Positions 17,264-24,540 of a stretch of DNA of 41,023 bases are shown here, in pieces. The stretch's first letter is position 1. The number at the start of each line of letters is the position of its first letter. The position numbers were made by a program, and so were the translations under genes. The DNA is from Chitinophagaceae bacterium (lineage in GTDB: Bacteria; Bacteroidota; Bacteroidia; Chitinophagales; Chitinophagaceae): positions 1 to 41,023 of the forward strand of contig JACMKU010000068.1 in NCBI GenBank assembly GCA_014379965.1, in the 5' to 3' direction. The notes under the pieces were generated by a model that did no database searches, was not told where the DNA came from, and saw nothing but the letters and a program-made list of their open reading frames with translations.

Positions 17264-17914
17264 ATGATCGTAAACCTCAGCCAGCAACATTCTCTCGTCA
17301 GCAATTGGATAAGTGAATTGCGGGATGTGAGTATCCAGGGCGATCGCATGAGATTTCGACGCAACCTGGAACGCATCGGTGAAGTGGCGGCTTACGAGAT
17401 CAGCAAAGTATTGCCTTTCCAGGAAACCGAGGTTGAGACACCGCTCGGGACGGCCACCAGCAAATTAATGATCCATCAACCAGTCCTTGCCACCATTCTT
17501 CGCGCGGGTCTGCCGTTGCACCAGGGTCTGCTGAACTATTTCGACAAGGCCGATAATGCCTTCATCTCCGCATACCGTAAACATAATAAGGATGGCAGTT
17601 TTGAGATCAGTCTCGACTACATCTCCTGTCCCGAACTTGAGGACCGCGTCCTCATCGTCTCCGATCCTATGCTCGCCACCGGTTCATCACTTGTAAAAAC
17701 CATTCATTTCCTAAAAGAAGAAGGTCATCCCAAGGAGATACATATCGTAGCAGCTATTGCCTGCACCGTTGGTATTGAATATGTTAAGCGGGAAGACCCC
17801 TCGGTCACCATTTGGTGCGGGGACATCGATGACGAACTCACCGCCAAAGGCTACATTGTCCCGGGTCTAGGTGATGCCGGAGACCTCGCCTATGGCGTAA
17901 AAGTACAGATGTAA
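17264..17914 (+). CDS. upp: Uracil phosphoribosyltransferase
   Basis: Upp converts uracil and PRPP to UMP in pyrimidine salvage. The 216-residue protein has the PRPP loop VLIVSDPMLATGSS (129-142), the upstream ILRAGLPLHQGLL block (78-90) and the C-terminal GLGDAGDLAYG uracil-binding region (about 201-211). Length and motif order match the family. It is transcribed away from anmK and followed by the porP/sprF-type gene after a 207-bp gap, so it is probably monocistronic. Confidence 0.95.
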   Translation: MIVNLSQQHSLVSNWISELRDVSIQGDRMRFRRNLERIGEVAAYEISKVLPFQETEVETPLGTATSKLMIHQPVLATILRAGLPLHQGLLNYFDKADNAFISAYRKHNKDGSFEISLDYISCPELEDRVLIVSDPMLATGSSLVKTIHFLKEEGHPKEIHIVAAIACTVGIEYVKREDPSVTIWCGDIDDELTAKGYIVPGLGDAGDLAYGVKVQM

Positions 17915-18121
17915 GAGGCAGCAAACCTACGCTTCTGGCTGTCCAGTTAAACAGGGGCGAAATTTCATTCGCTATAAAATTTGTTGTATTTTCCCATTTC
18001 GGTCCAGACGACGTAAATAACCACCCCCGCCGAGGCAATTTCACAAACACGAACTGCGTTTGATATCATGAAGGTTTGGGTTATTATGGCTGTCTGACAG
18101 TGAAAAAACTTAATTGCTGAG

Positions 18122-19135
18122 ATGAAAAAACTCGTTTCTACCCTGACTATCTGCTTGGTTCTGGCCGGCATTGCCTCTGCCCAGGATCCAAACTTCTCTC
18201 AATTCTTTGCCTCACCAATTACCCTGAACCCAGCACTTACCGGAAAGTTCGACGGCGTTTACCGCGTTGCGGGCAATTACAGGAACCAGTGGCCTTCGAT
18301 CAGCAATGCTTACACCACGGCTACTGTATCATGGGACATGGGCATCATGAAAAATCGCATCCCCGATTACGACCAGTTTGGAATCGGCATCATGGGTTTT
18401 ACGGACAGGGCGGGTGATGGCGCACTTACAAACAACTATGCAGGATTGTCGCTCGCTTATCATAAAGGACTCGATGAAAATGGTTACCACCAGGTGGGCG
18501 CCGGTTTCCAGGGAACTTATGTAAATAAGAGATTGAACACTGTCAATCTCAAATTCCAGGACCAGCTCACTCCCTTTGGATTCACTGGCGTGACCAGCGA
18601 AATCTTTACTAACAGCCAGGTCAACATTAGTTATTTCGACCTTAATGCGGGATTCATCTACAATGGATCGACAAACGGTTATAATAATTTCTATATCGGC
18701 GCTTCAATGTATCATATCAACCGTCCGAAGGAAAGTTTCCAGGGCGGCAACTTCGTATTGAATCCAAGGACTACGATACAGGCCGGAGGAAAAATCCCGG
18801 TGGGCACATATAATTATGTACACTTCGCCGCAAATCATAGCATGCAGGCGAAGGCGAAGAATACCATGTTAGGTGGTGCATTCTCGCTGAATGTGAACAA
18901 TGACGAGGAGAATCCAACTAATGTGTACCTCGGCAGCTGGTATCGGTTCGGCGATGCCGTGATTCCTTATGTAGGACTCGAGTTCGGCGAATTTCATGTA
19001 GGCGCTTCTTACGATGTCAACACATCTTCATTAAAACCCGCTTCCAACTCGAGAGGTGGCGTCGAGATCTCCATGATCTATATAAAGAAGTATACTGATC
19101 CAAACATGAAGAAGTTGAATTGTCCCAAATTCTAA
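18122..19135 (+). CDS. PorP/SprF family type IX secretion system outer membrane protein
   Basis: A 337-residue protein with a signal peptide (residues 1-20, cleavage after IASA) and the family opening QDPNFSQFFASPITLNPALTG. The rest alternates short amphipathic strands typical of an outer-membrane beta-barrel. It includes YRNQWPSISNAYTTATVSWD, and ends with ISMIYIKKYTDPNMKKLNCPKF. PorP/SprF-like proteins accompany T9SS or anchor particular secreted gliding adhesins; here no partner adhesin or other T9SS gene is adjacent. The M1 peptidase at 32742 carries a matching sorting tail. Specific partner unknown. Confidence 0.93.
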   Translation: MKKLVSTLTICLVLAGIASAQDPNFSQFFASPITLNPALTGKFDGVYRVAGNYRNQWPSISNAYTTATVSWDMGIMKNRIPDYDQFGIGIMGFTDRAGDGALTNNYAGLSLAYHKGLDENGYHQVGAGFQGTYVNKRLNTVNLKFQDQLTPFGFTGVTSEIFTNSQVNISYFDLNAGFIYNGSTNGYNNFYIGASMYHINRPKESFQGGNFVLNPRTTIQAGGKIPVGTYNYVHFAANHSMQAKAKNTMLGGAFSLNVNNDEENPTNVYLGSWYRFGDAVIPYVGLEFGEFHVGASYDVNTSSLKPASNSRGGVEISMIYIKKYTDPNMKKLNCPKF

Positions 19136-19160
19136 ACTCCACCAAGTCTCCAAAAATACA

Positions 19161-19209
19161 TTTTGCCACAACTTGTCCCGCGCGTGATGCGGGACAAGTT
19201 GTGGCAAAA
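19161..19209. terminator. 21-bp perfect stem-loop after porP/sprF
   Basis: 19161-19181 (TTTTGCCACAACTTGTCCCG and C) is the exact complement of 19189-19209, with a 7-nt loop GCGTGAT. It starts 26 bp after the stop of the porP-like gene and is one of the strongest hairpins in the window. On the plus strand it is followed by A residues, not a U tract, so a classical intrinsic terminator is uncertain. It may protect the 3' end or be a small palindromic repeat. Confidence 0.5.
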
Positions 19210-19334
19210 AAATACCTGCTGTTTTGGTGAGTGCCGTGGTGTAGGATTCAATAGGATCTCCATATTTATTTCTTTCACAAGAACAAATCAATTAGGTATT
19301 TTAGAATCTCATAGACCAAAACGCCTTTGTCTTA

Positions 19335-20669
19335 ATGAAAAAAGTTTTCACCAACCTCACCTTCTGGGTCCTGATCGCTATAACTGCGGGCGTACTTGTA
19401 GGCCATTTCTTTAGAGAGGTAGCATTATACCCTGTATTGGAGAAAACGGTAAAAACGAAATTCCTCGGACAGGAACTCACATTCGGCAGTACCCTAAGCG
19501 AATTCCTTGGATCCACTTTCATCAGCATAGTAAAGCTCTTCATCAATCCCATCATCTTCCTCACCATCACGCTCGGAATAGTGAGCATGGGAAACCTGAA
19601 GAAGGTTGGACGTGTAGGTGCTAAGGCGCTGCTCTACTTCGAAGTGGTGACCACATTGGCACTTCTCATTGGCGTGGTGGTCGCCCTCATCATCGTGCCA
19701 GGTAGCGGTGTTGATACTACGGCCGTCAAGGCTGTCGATGTCTCTAACTATACCAAACAAAGCGAGGAGTTCAGTTGGATGAAATTCCTCAGAGACAACT
19801 CAACGCTACAGGTATTGATCGTCGCCATCCTCACAGGGATCGCGCTAAACTTTACGAGGTGGAAAGACAACGTCGTAAACTTCTTACAGCCGATTTCCAA
19901 ATACGTTTTCAAAGGACTACATAAGGTGATGTTGTTGGCTCCTATTGGCGCATTCGGAGGCATGGCATATACCATTAGCAAATATGGCATCGCCGCACTT
20001 TATCCCTTGGCCAAGCTAATGGGAACGGTTTATGTGACAATGGCCATTTTCATCTTCGGTGTTCTCTACCTGTTGCTACGAATGTACAAGGTGAGCCTCA
20101 TCAAATTTCTCAAGTATATCCGGGAGGAATTACTGGTTGTGCTTGGCACCTCATCATCTGAAGCGGCATTACCCACACTCATGGAGAAACTGGAACGGAT
20201 GGGCTGTTCCAAGCCAGTAGTCGGCCTCGTCGTGCCGACGGGATATTCATTCAACCTCGATGGAACAACGATCTATCTTTCGATGTGCATGATATTTCTC
20301 GCGCAGGTATTTAATATAGACCTCACTCTTGCTCAGATTGGATCCATTATCGGCATACTCATGATCACGTCAAAGGGCGCCGCAGGAGTTACTGGAAGTG
20401 GGTTCATTGTACTCGCGTCGACATTAACAACCATCAAGGTGATCCCGATAGAGGGATTGGCCCTGCTACTGGGAGTAGACCGGTTCATGTCCGAGGCGAG
20501 AGCCATTACCAATTTCATCGGCAATGGTGTCGCCACCATCTGGCTCGCGAACAATGAGAAAGAATTCGACCGGGAGAAGATGGAACTCGCGTTCGCGAGA
20601 GTGGATGAAACGGAAAACATCATAAGCGATAATATAGAGTCAACAACTTTGAATGAAGGACACAGGTAG
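19335..20669 (+). CDS. Dicarboxylate/amino acid:cation symporter (DAACS family)
   Basis: A 444-residue transporter of the SDF/DAACS family, importing C4-dicarboxylates or acidic amino acids with Na+ or H+. Eight helices and two re-entrant hairpins are implied by the hydrophobic pattern. The signature hairpin GTSSSEAALP lies at 271-280 and the substrate/cation motif NLDGT at 307-311. ITSKGAAGVTGSGFIVL follows in hairpin 2. The GTSSSExALP form leans toward DctA-like dicarboxylate carriers, but substrate assignment needs experiment. It has a plain MKK start and no obvious operon partner. Confidence 0.92.
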   Translation: MKKVFTNLTFWVLIAITAGVLVGHFFREVALYPVLEKTVKTKFLGQELTFGSTLSEFLGSTFISIVKLFINPIIFLTITLGIVSMGNLKKVGRVGAKALLYFEVVTTLALLIGVVVALIIVPGSGVDTTAVKAVDVSNYTKQSEEFSWMKFLRDNSTLQVLIVAILTGIALNFTRWKDNVVNFLQPISKYVFKGLHKVMLLAPIGAFGGMAYTISKYGIAALYPLAKLMGTVYVTMAIFIFGVLYLLLRMYKVSLIKFLKYIREELLVVLGTSSSEAALPTLMEKLERMGCSKPVVGLVVPTGYSFNLDGTTIYLSMCMIFLAQVFNIDLTLAQIGSIIGILMITSKGAAGVTGSGFIVLASTLTTIKVIPIEGLALLLGVDRFMSEARAITNFIGNGVATIWLANNEKEFDREKMELAFARVDETENIISDNIESTTLNEGHR

Positions 20670-20729
20670 AGATTGCAATCGTAGGAATCTCGTCTCAAAT
20701 AGCGTCATCTCGACACTCGCTCTCCGCAC

Positions 20730-21344
20730 TCACTTTGGTTTTCCGCTCACAAACGGATTTCCCCTAACATAAAACCTATAGGGCAATTTCGCATCGATAC
20801 CTGCATAATCCACTCCGATTCTGGGCGATTCTGCTATCTGATTTGCGGGATAACTGAATGCATCGGTCGCGATATAGAGCTGCTTACCCTTTAATGCAAC
20901 TCCATTATGGCGGGTGGTAATGCCAAGCGCCTTGGAAATATTTCCTGGGCCGCGTGTAAGCGTATTGTCTGCCTTTGGCTTTCCCGTTCTCTCGAGCATC
21001 TCGTCGATACCTGCCAACGGTTCGCCGCCCCTAACCAGGATTGCATGCGGTATTCCTTCCGCATTTGTCACTACATTGAAGAGATGGTGGATGCCGTAAC
21101 AGAGATAAACATACGAAAGCCCTCCCTTCGAGTACATCACATCGTTCCTTTTCGTCCTCCTCGCTCCATATGCATGCGATGCCATATCCATTACGCCGGC
21201 ATATGCCTCCGTCTCCACAATGCGCGCAGCCGTAAGCGTCTTGCCCCAGCGAGTCACGATTATTTTTCCCAACAGCTCCTTCGCAATCAACAGCACATTC
21301 TCCCTCTGATAAAAAGCCAAGGGTAACACCTTTAGATTCTTCAT
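20730..21344 (-). CDS. DNA-3-methyladenine glycosylase (AAG/MPG family)
   Basis: This 204-residue enzyme should excise alkylated and deaminated purines (3-methyladenine, hypoxanthine) to start base-excision repair. Landmarks are ARIVETEAYAG (40-50) with the catalytic Glu, YVYLCYGIHHLFNVV (78-92), LVRGGEPL and TRGPGNISKALGI. The C-terminal PRIGVDYAG and PYRFYVRGNPFVS blocks are also present. The frame extends upstream to 21392, but those codons lie in repeat A3, so the ATG at 21344 (MKNLKVLPLAFYQRENVLLI) is preferred and gives normal family length. It diverges from the EI24 gene. Confidence 0.93.
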   Translation of the reverse strand: MKNLKVLPLAFYQRENVLLIAKELLGKIIVTRWGKTLTAARIVETEAYAGVMDMASHAYGARRTKRNDVMYSKGGLSYVYLCYGIHHLFNVVTNAEGIPHAILVRGGEPLAGIDEMLERTGKPKADNTLTRGPGNISKALGITTRHNGVALKGKQLYIATDAFSYPANQIAESPRIGVDYAGIDAKLPYRFYVRGNPFVSGKPK

Positions 21345-21362
21345 AACTATATTACCTGATTT

Positions 21363-21597
21363 GTGAGCGGTCAGCGAGCGGTGAGTCGTCATTGCGAGCG
21401 GAGCGAAGCAAGTGAATGGTCAATGGTGAGTAGATCCCTCAATTCGAGGTTTCTTTAAACCATCGAACAGGTTGGCCTGTTTCAAATTCCGGAGAAACAC
21501 TCACAATTCACTATTCACTTGCTTCGCTCCGCTCGCAATGACGATTCACCGCTGACAACTCACAACTCACAACTCACAACTGACCACTCACAACTCT
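21363..21597. repeat. Long palindrome A3 with GTCATTGCGAGCGGAGCGAA arms
   Basis: Perfect 31-bp arms lie at 21387-21417 (CGTCATTGCGAGCGGAGCGA and on) and 21513-21543. They are nested in further imperfect complementarity made of GAGCGGTGAGT and CACAACTCAC words, giving about 235 bp in all. The core is 95 nt and includes TCAATTCGAGG. The inner word is the CATTGCGAGCGNAGCGAAGCAA type known as an intergenic repeat in many bacteria. It fills the gap between two divergent genes. Confidence 0.85.
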
Positions 21598-21627
21598 TTC
21601 CTATATTTACCTCTTCAAAATTACGTC

Positions 21628-22374
21628 TTGCTTAAGGAAATAGTAATTGCATTCCAATCTTGGTCGGAAGCCCATCGTTTCATTCGGCAGCATAAACTCT
21701 GGAAATGGATTCTCATACCAGGGATTATCTACACGGCCCTGTTCGCTGTGGGGATTTACTTTTTTGTGACCTCTGCCAATGGCGCCGTATCGTGGGCGAG
21801 CGACCAAATGCGCATCGAGAGCTGGCTTCAACAGAAACGAAGCGAATGGCTCAGTTTTTTTTTCGTGATGATGGGAATGATGCTGCGACTCATCCTCGTG
21901 CTCTTTTACTTCTCCCTCTTCAAATACCTCATACTGATCATTGGCTCACCCGTCTTTGCATACCTGAGTGAGAAGACCGAGGCGATCATCGAGAATAAAG
22001 AACACTCATTCAACTGGAAAGAACTCAGGAAAGATGCCGCACGGAGTATTAGAATGGCATTGCGCAACTGCCTCTGGCAGACACTTTACCTTTTTGGACT
22101 AGTGATCATGTGCCTCCTGCCGATCATAGGTTGGATCACACCCGTTATCGCTTTATTTCTCGAATGCTATTACTACGGCTTCTCCATGCTTGATTTCAGT
22201 TTCGCCCGAAACAAGTTTACCCCCCAGCAGAGCATACAGTTTATCGGTCGGCACAAAGGATTGGCCATCGGCAACGGAATGCTATTCTACTTCATGCATA
22301 CGGTTATCATCTTTGCCCCCGCATATGCTATCGTAGCAGCCACACTAAGTTTTCACAAAGTGAAAAACAGCTAG
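21628..22374 (+). CDS. EI24-domain (CysZ-like) membrane protein
   Basis: A 248-residue membrane protein with hydrophobic segments at about 28-50, 73-100, 148-182 and 215-240. The early AFQSWSEAHRFIRQHKLWKW segment and the PIIGWITPVIALFLECYYYGFSMLDF block fit the EI24/CysZ domain. CysZ relatives transport sulfate; Bacteroidota members are not characterised, so sulfate uptake is only a possibility. The frame opens at TTG 21628 with MLKEIVIAFQSW, and no in-frame ATG lies nearby, so a TTG start is likely. The next gene starts 3 bp after the stop, so the two are probably co-transcribed. Confidence 0.85.
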   Translation: MLKEIVIAFQSWSEAHRFIRQHKLWKWILIPGIIYTALFAVGIYFFVTSANGAVSWASDQMRIESWLQQKRSEWLSFFFVMMGMMLRLILVLFYFSLFKYLILIIGSPVFAYLSEKTEAIIENKEHSFNWKELRKDAARSIRMALRNCLWQTLYLFGLVIMCLLPIIGWITPVIALFLECYYYGFSMLDFSFARNKFTPQQSIQFIGRHKGLAIGNGMLFYFMHTVIIFAPAYAIVAATLSFHKVKNS

Positions 22375-22377
22375 CAT

Positions 22378-23088
22378 ATGGAGCAACAAGGAACAGTCTA
22401 CCTCATCCCCTCCCTGCTCGACGAGAACGGATCAGATGCAATCCCCTCTTACATTGTCCCTGCCGTAAAACAATGCCAGGTATTCTTTACCGAGAACGAA
22501 AGAACAGCCCGCCGCTTCTTGAAATTAATCTGGAGGGAGATGGTGATCGACGACTATGAATGGCACACGATACACAAGGCCGAGGAGCAGGTGAAGGCGA
22601 TGTTCCGGCAAAGACTCAAAGAAGGGAAGAACATCGGCATCATCAGCGAGGCCGGTTGTCCTTGCATCGCGGATCCCGGACAGGTACTCGTAGCGGCAGC
22701 ACAAGAACTGGGAGTGATAGTGAAACCGCTCGTAGGACCGAGTGCCATACTACTTGCATTGATGGCTAGCGGCATGAATGGTCAGCAATTCCGTTTCAAT
22801 GGATATCTCCCCATCGATAGCCTGCAGAAGATAGCGGCAATAAAGGACCTGGAGACGGTATCTGACAAGAGCGACTGCACTCAACTTTTTATCGAGACTC
22901 CCTATCGCAACAATCAACTTTTGGAGACGCTTGTAAAACATTGCCGGCCGACAACCAGGCTTTGCATAGCGTGCGACCTTACCGGCAAAGACGAATGGAT
23001 TCGCACGAAGACCATTGCCGATTGGAAGAAGGAGACCGTCGACCTGCATAAACGGCCAGCCATCTTTCTTATTCATACTACTCACTGA
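22378..23088 (+). CDS. RsmI-like SAM-dependent methyltransferase (tetrapyrrole methylase fold)
   Basis: A 236-residue member of the tetrapyrrole methylase superfamily related to RsmI, which 2'-O-methylates C1402 of 16S rRNA. It has IGIISEAGCPCIADPGQVLV (about 90-109), VKPLVGPSAILLALMASGM, FNGYLP and FIETPYRNNQLLETL, all RsmI-type. The normal N-terminal TPIGNLxD motif is replaced by LIPSLLDENGSDAIPSY and the protein is shorter than classical RsmI. It may be a second, specialised paralogue, as seen in related bacteria. It follows the EI24 gene by 3 bp and overlaps the end of the convergent gene by 7 bp. Confidence 0.88.
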   Translation: MEQQGTVYLIPSLLDENGSDAIPSYIVPAVKQCQVFFTENERTARRFLKLIWREMVIDDYEWHTIHKAEEQVKAMFRQRLKEGKNIGIISEAGCPCIADPGQVLVAAAQELGVIVKPLVGPSAILLALMASGMNGQQFRFNGYLPIDSLQKIAAIKDLETVSDKSDCTQLFIETPYRNNQLLETLVKHCRPTTRLCIACDLTGKDEWIRTKTIADWKKETVDLHKRPAIFLIHTTH

Positions 23089-23510
23089 TTCATGTTCATG
23101 CTGGATGGAATGGCTGCCACGCCGGTGACGATATACTTGCTGTCACCACGCCATGGAAGCTTAGCCCTGTATTGCACATAGGTCACTTGCACACACTCAT
23201 CCTGCAAATTCTTCAACACTTGTGCGATGCTATCATTCACCACGGAGAAGTAAAACTTTTCAGGGTTCATTGTCTGGCGGCAGCTCAACCACATCTCCCC
23301 TTCGTCAGTCTTAAACACATTTCCTTTATGTGTGATCTTGATCAGCGTTCCCTTGCGTTCGCCATCGCTATACTTGTTAAAGAAGAACCAATAAATAAGT
23401 ATGCCGCCTACTAGCAACAAGATGATCAAGAGGTTCCTGAAGAATCGCCCTGTCTTCCGTTGAAATCCGTCTCGTGTCGGGCTAACTCCCGTTTGTTTCA
23501 GATCTTGCAT
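23082..23510 (-). CDS. Small membrane-anchored protein of unknown function
   Basis: A 142-residue protein with one membrane helix at about residues 25-45 (LLIILLLVGGILIYWFFF) and a soluble, mostly beta C-terminal domain. The domain includes GTLIKITHKGNVFKTDEGEMW and WRGDSKYIVTGV. It resembles a conserved Bacteroidota protein of unknown role, sometimes wrongly labelled 6-phosphogluconate dehydrogenase; no dehydrogenase motif is visible. It ends 7 bp inside the convergent methyltransferase gene, and its start faces away from the arginine leader. Confidence 0.78.
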   Translation of the reverse strand: MQDLKQTGVSPTRDGFQRKTGRFFRNLLIILLLVGGILIYWFFFNKYSDGERKGTLIKITHKGNVFKTDEGEMWLSCRQTMNPEKFYFSVVNDSIAQVLKNLQDECVQVTYVQYRAKLPWRGDSKYIVTGVAAIPSSMNMNQ

Positions 23511-23532
23511 ACACAGTTTTTATAACAAAAAT

Positions 23533-23567
23533 TTTGTCCACCTAAACCAATTATTATTATACATTTG
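23533..23567 (+). promoter_or_regulatory. Candidate promoter of the arginine cluster
   Basis: TACATTTG at 23560-23567 matches the Bacteroidota -7 consensus TAnnTTTG, with a TTTG at 23533-23536 as a possible -33 element (23-bp spacing, slightly long). Transcription would start near 23574, just ahead of the leader frame at 23595 and about 240 bp before the first structural gene. Confidence 0.4.
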
Positions 23568-23594
23568 TACTCAATTTACAATTTGTTTGTAAAC

Positions 23595-23717
23595 GTGAAC
23601 AATATTCTGACACATACTAAGCAATTCGCCTTCCATGCACCCATCACTTGTGGTGTGTATGCGGTAGGATTTGATGTGTTCACATTTTCCCGCCCTCGAC
23701 GCCGCCCTGTTTTCTGA
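23595..23717 (+). CDS. Candidate arginine-rich leader peptide
   Basis: A GTG-started frame of 40 codons, MNNILTHTKQF and on, ends FSRPRRRPVF then TGA at 23715-23717. Four of its last eight residues are arginine (CGC CCT CGA CGC CGC CCT), directly before a set of alternative hairpins and the arginine biosynthetic genes. The frame is open upstream as well (TTG at 23583; internal GTGs at 23655 and 23676), so the exact start is uncertain and no Shine-Dalgarno sequence is seen. A clustered run of codons for the pathway product at the end of a short frame is the hallmark of an attenuation leader. The frame could still be chance. Confidence 0.5.
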   Translation: MNNILTHTKQFAFHAPITCGVYAVGFDVFTFSRPRRRPVF

Positions 23718-23749
23718 CAGGACAAACCCCTGACCATGGCCCCTGTCAG
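23706..23749 (+). promoter_or_regulatory. Mutually exclusive hairpins, candidate arginine attenuator
   Basis: Three segments compete. CCTGT (23706-23710) can pair with ACAGG (23717-23721) across a 6-nt loop. The overlapping CTGACAGG (23714-23721) can instead pair perfectly with CCTGTCAG (23742-23749) across 20 nt. CTGAC (23730-23734) can also pair with GTCAG (23745-23749). The leader stop codon lies inside the second segment and the Arg codons cover the first, so ribosome stalling would decide the fold. No U-tract terminator follows, so control might act through translation, Rho or mRNA decay. Confidence 0.45.
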
Positions 23750-23813
23750 TGAACGAATACCGAAAAGATAAACAAGGACTGGTCGTCCCATATTCAATCT
23801 AATATTATTTAAA

Positions 23814-24527
23814 GTGGACAATCAACAAATTATCGTCAGGGTAGCGACTCCGGATGATAAGGTGTATTCGAAGATAATCACCGATGAAATGGAATCATCG
23901 GCGATGGCTCGTGGGACAGGCATTGCAAAACGATCACCGGAGTATATTGAAGAGAAGATAGATGAAGGTAAAGCTGTTATCGCCTTAACCAAGGAGGGTA
24001 AATGGGTAGGCTTTTGTTATATCGAAACCTGGAGCCACGGCGAGTATGTCGCTAACTCCGGCCTTATTGTTGTTCCTGAATTCCGCAAAAGCGGCGTGGC
24101 TAAGGCGATCAAGAACAGAATCTTCCATCTCTCCCGCGAGAAATATCCAGAGGCGAAACTTTTCGGCCTAACGACTGGGCTGGCGGTGATGAAGATCAAT
24201 TCCGATCTTGGGTATGAACCAGTGACATATTCTGAGCTCACGCAAGACGAGGCTTTCTGGGCAGGCTGCAAAAGCTGTGTCAACTATGAGATCCTTATGA
24301 GCAAGGATAGAAAGAACTGTATGTGTACAGCCATGCTTTATGATCCGAAGGACCACTATGAACCAGAAGAGACTAAGGAGTTTTTCAAGGAGAATGCAAA
24401 AGGGTTCGAGCGGCTGCTTCGCCTCAAACAATGGAAACTTTTGCGCCCTTTCATGAAAAAAGATAAGGACAAGGACAGTGGAAGTAGTAAGTTCAAGTCG
24501 ATATTTTTTAATTTATTCCATTTTTAA
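23814..24527 (+). CDS. GNAT acyltransferase, probable first enzyme of arginine synthesis
   Basis: A 237-residue GNAT protein. The core includes VGFCYIETW, a strand NSGLIVVPEF and the acyl-CoA loop RKSGVAKAIKNRIF (91-104). Position before argG and behind the leader suggests it acylates glutamate (acetyl or succinyl donor). It is not a classical ArgA or ArgJ, and neither is present here. Unusual are four cysteines, C152-x2-C155 and C169-x-C171, which could bind metal, plus a Lys/Asp-rich tail. The GTG at 23814 is the start; argG follows by 13 bp. Confidence 0.8.
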   Translation: MDNQQIIVRVATPDDKVYSKIITDEMESSAMARGTGIAKRSPEYIEEKIDEGKAVIALTKEGKWVGFCYIETWSHGEYVANSGLIVVPEFRKSGVAKAIKNRIFHLSREKYPEAKLFGLTTGLAVMKINSDLGYEPVTYSELTQDEAFWAGCKSCVNYEILMSKDRKNCMCTAMLYDPKDHYEPEETKEFFKENAKGFERLLRLKQWKLLRPFMKKDKDKDSGSSKFKSIFFNLFHF

Positions 24528-24540
24528 AAGGGATTAAGGC

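Noticed and set aside
23576..23821. 81-codon minus-strand frame over the arginine leader
   Set aside because: It overlaps the GNAT start and its sequence has no recognisable signal or domain; the plus-strand leader explains the region better.
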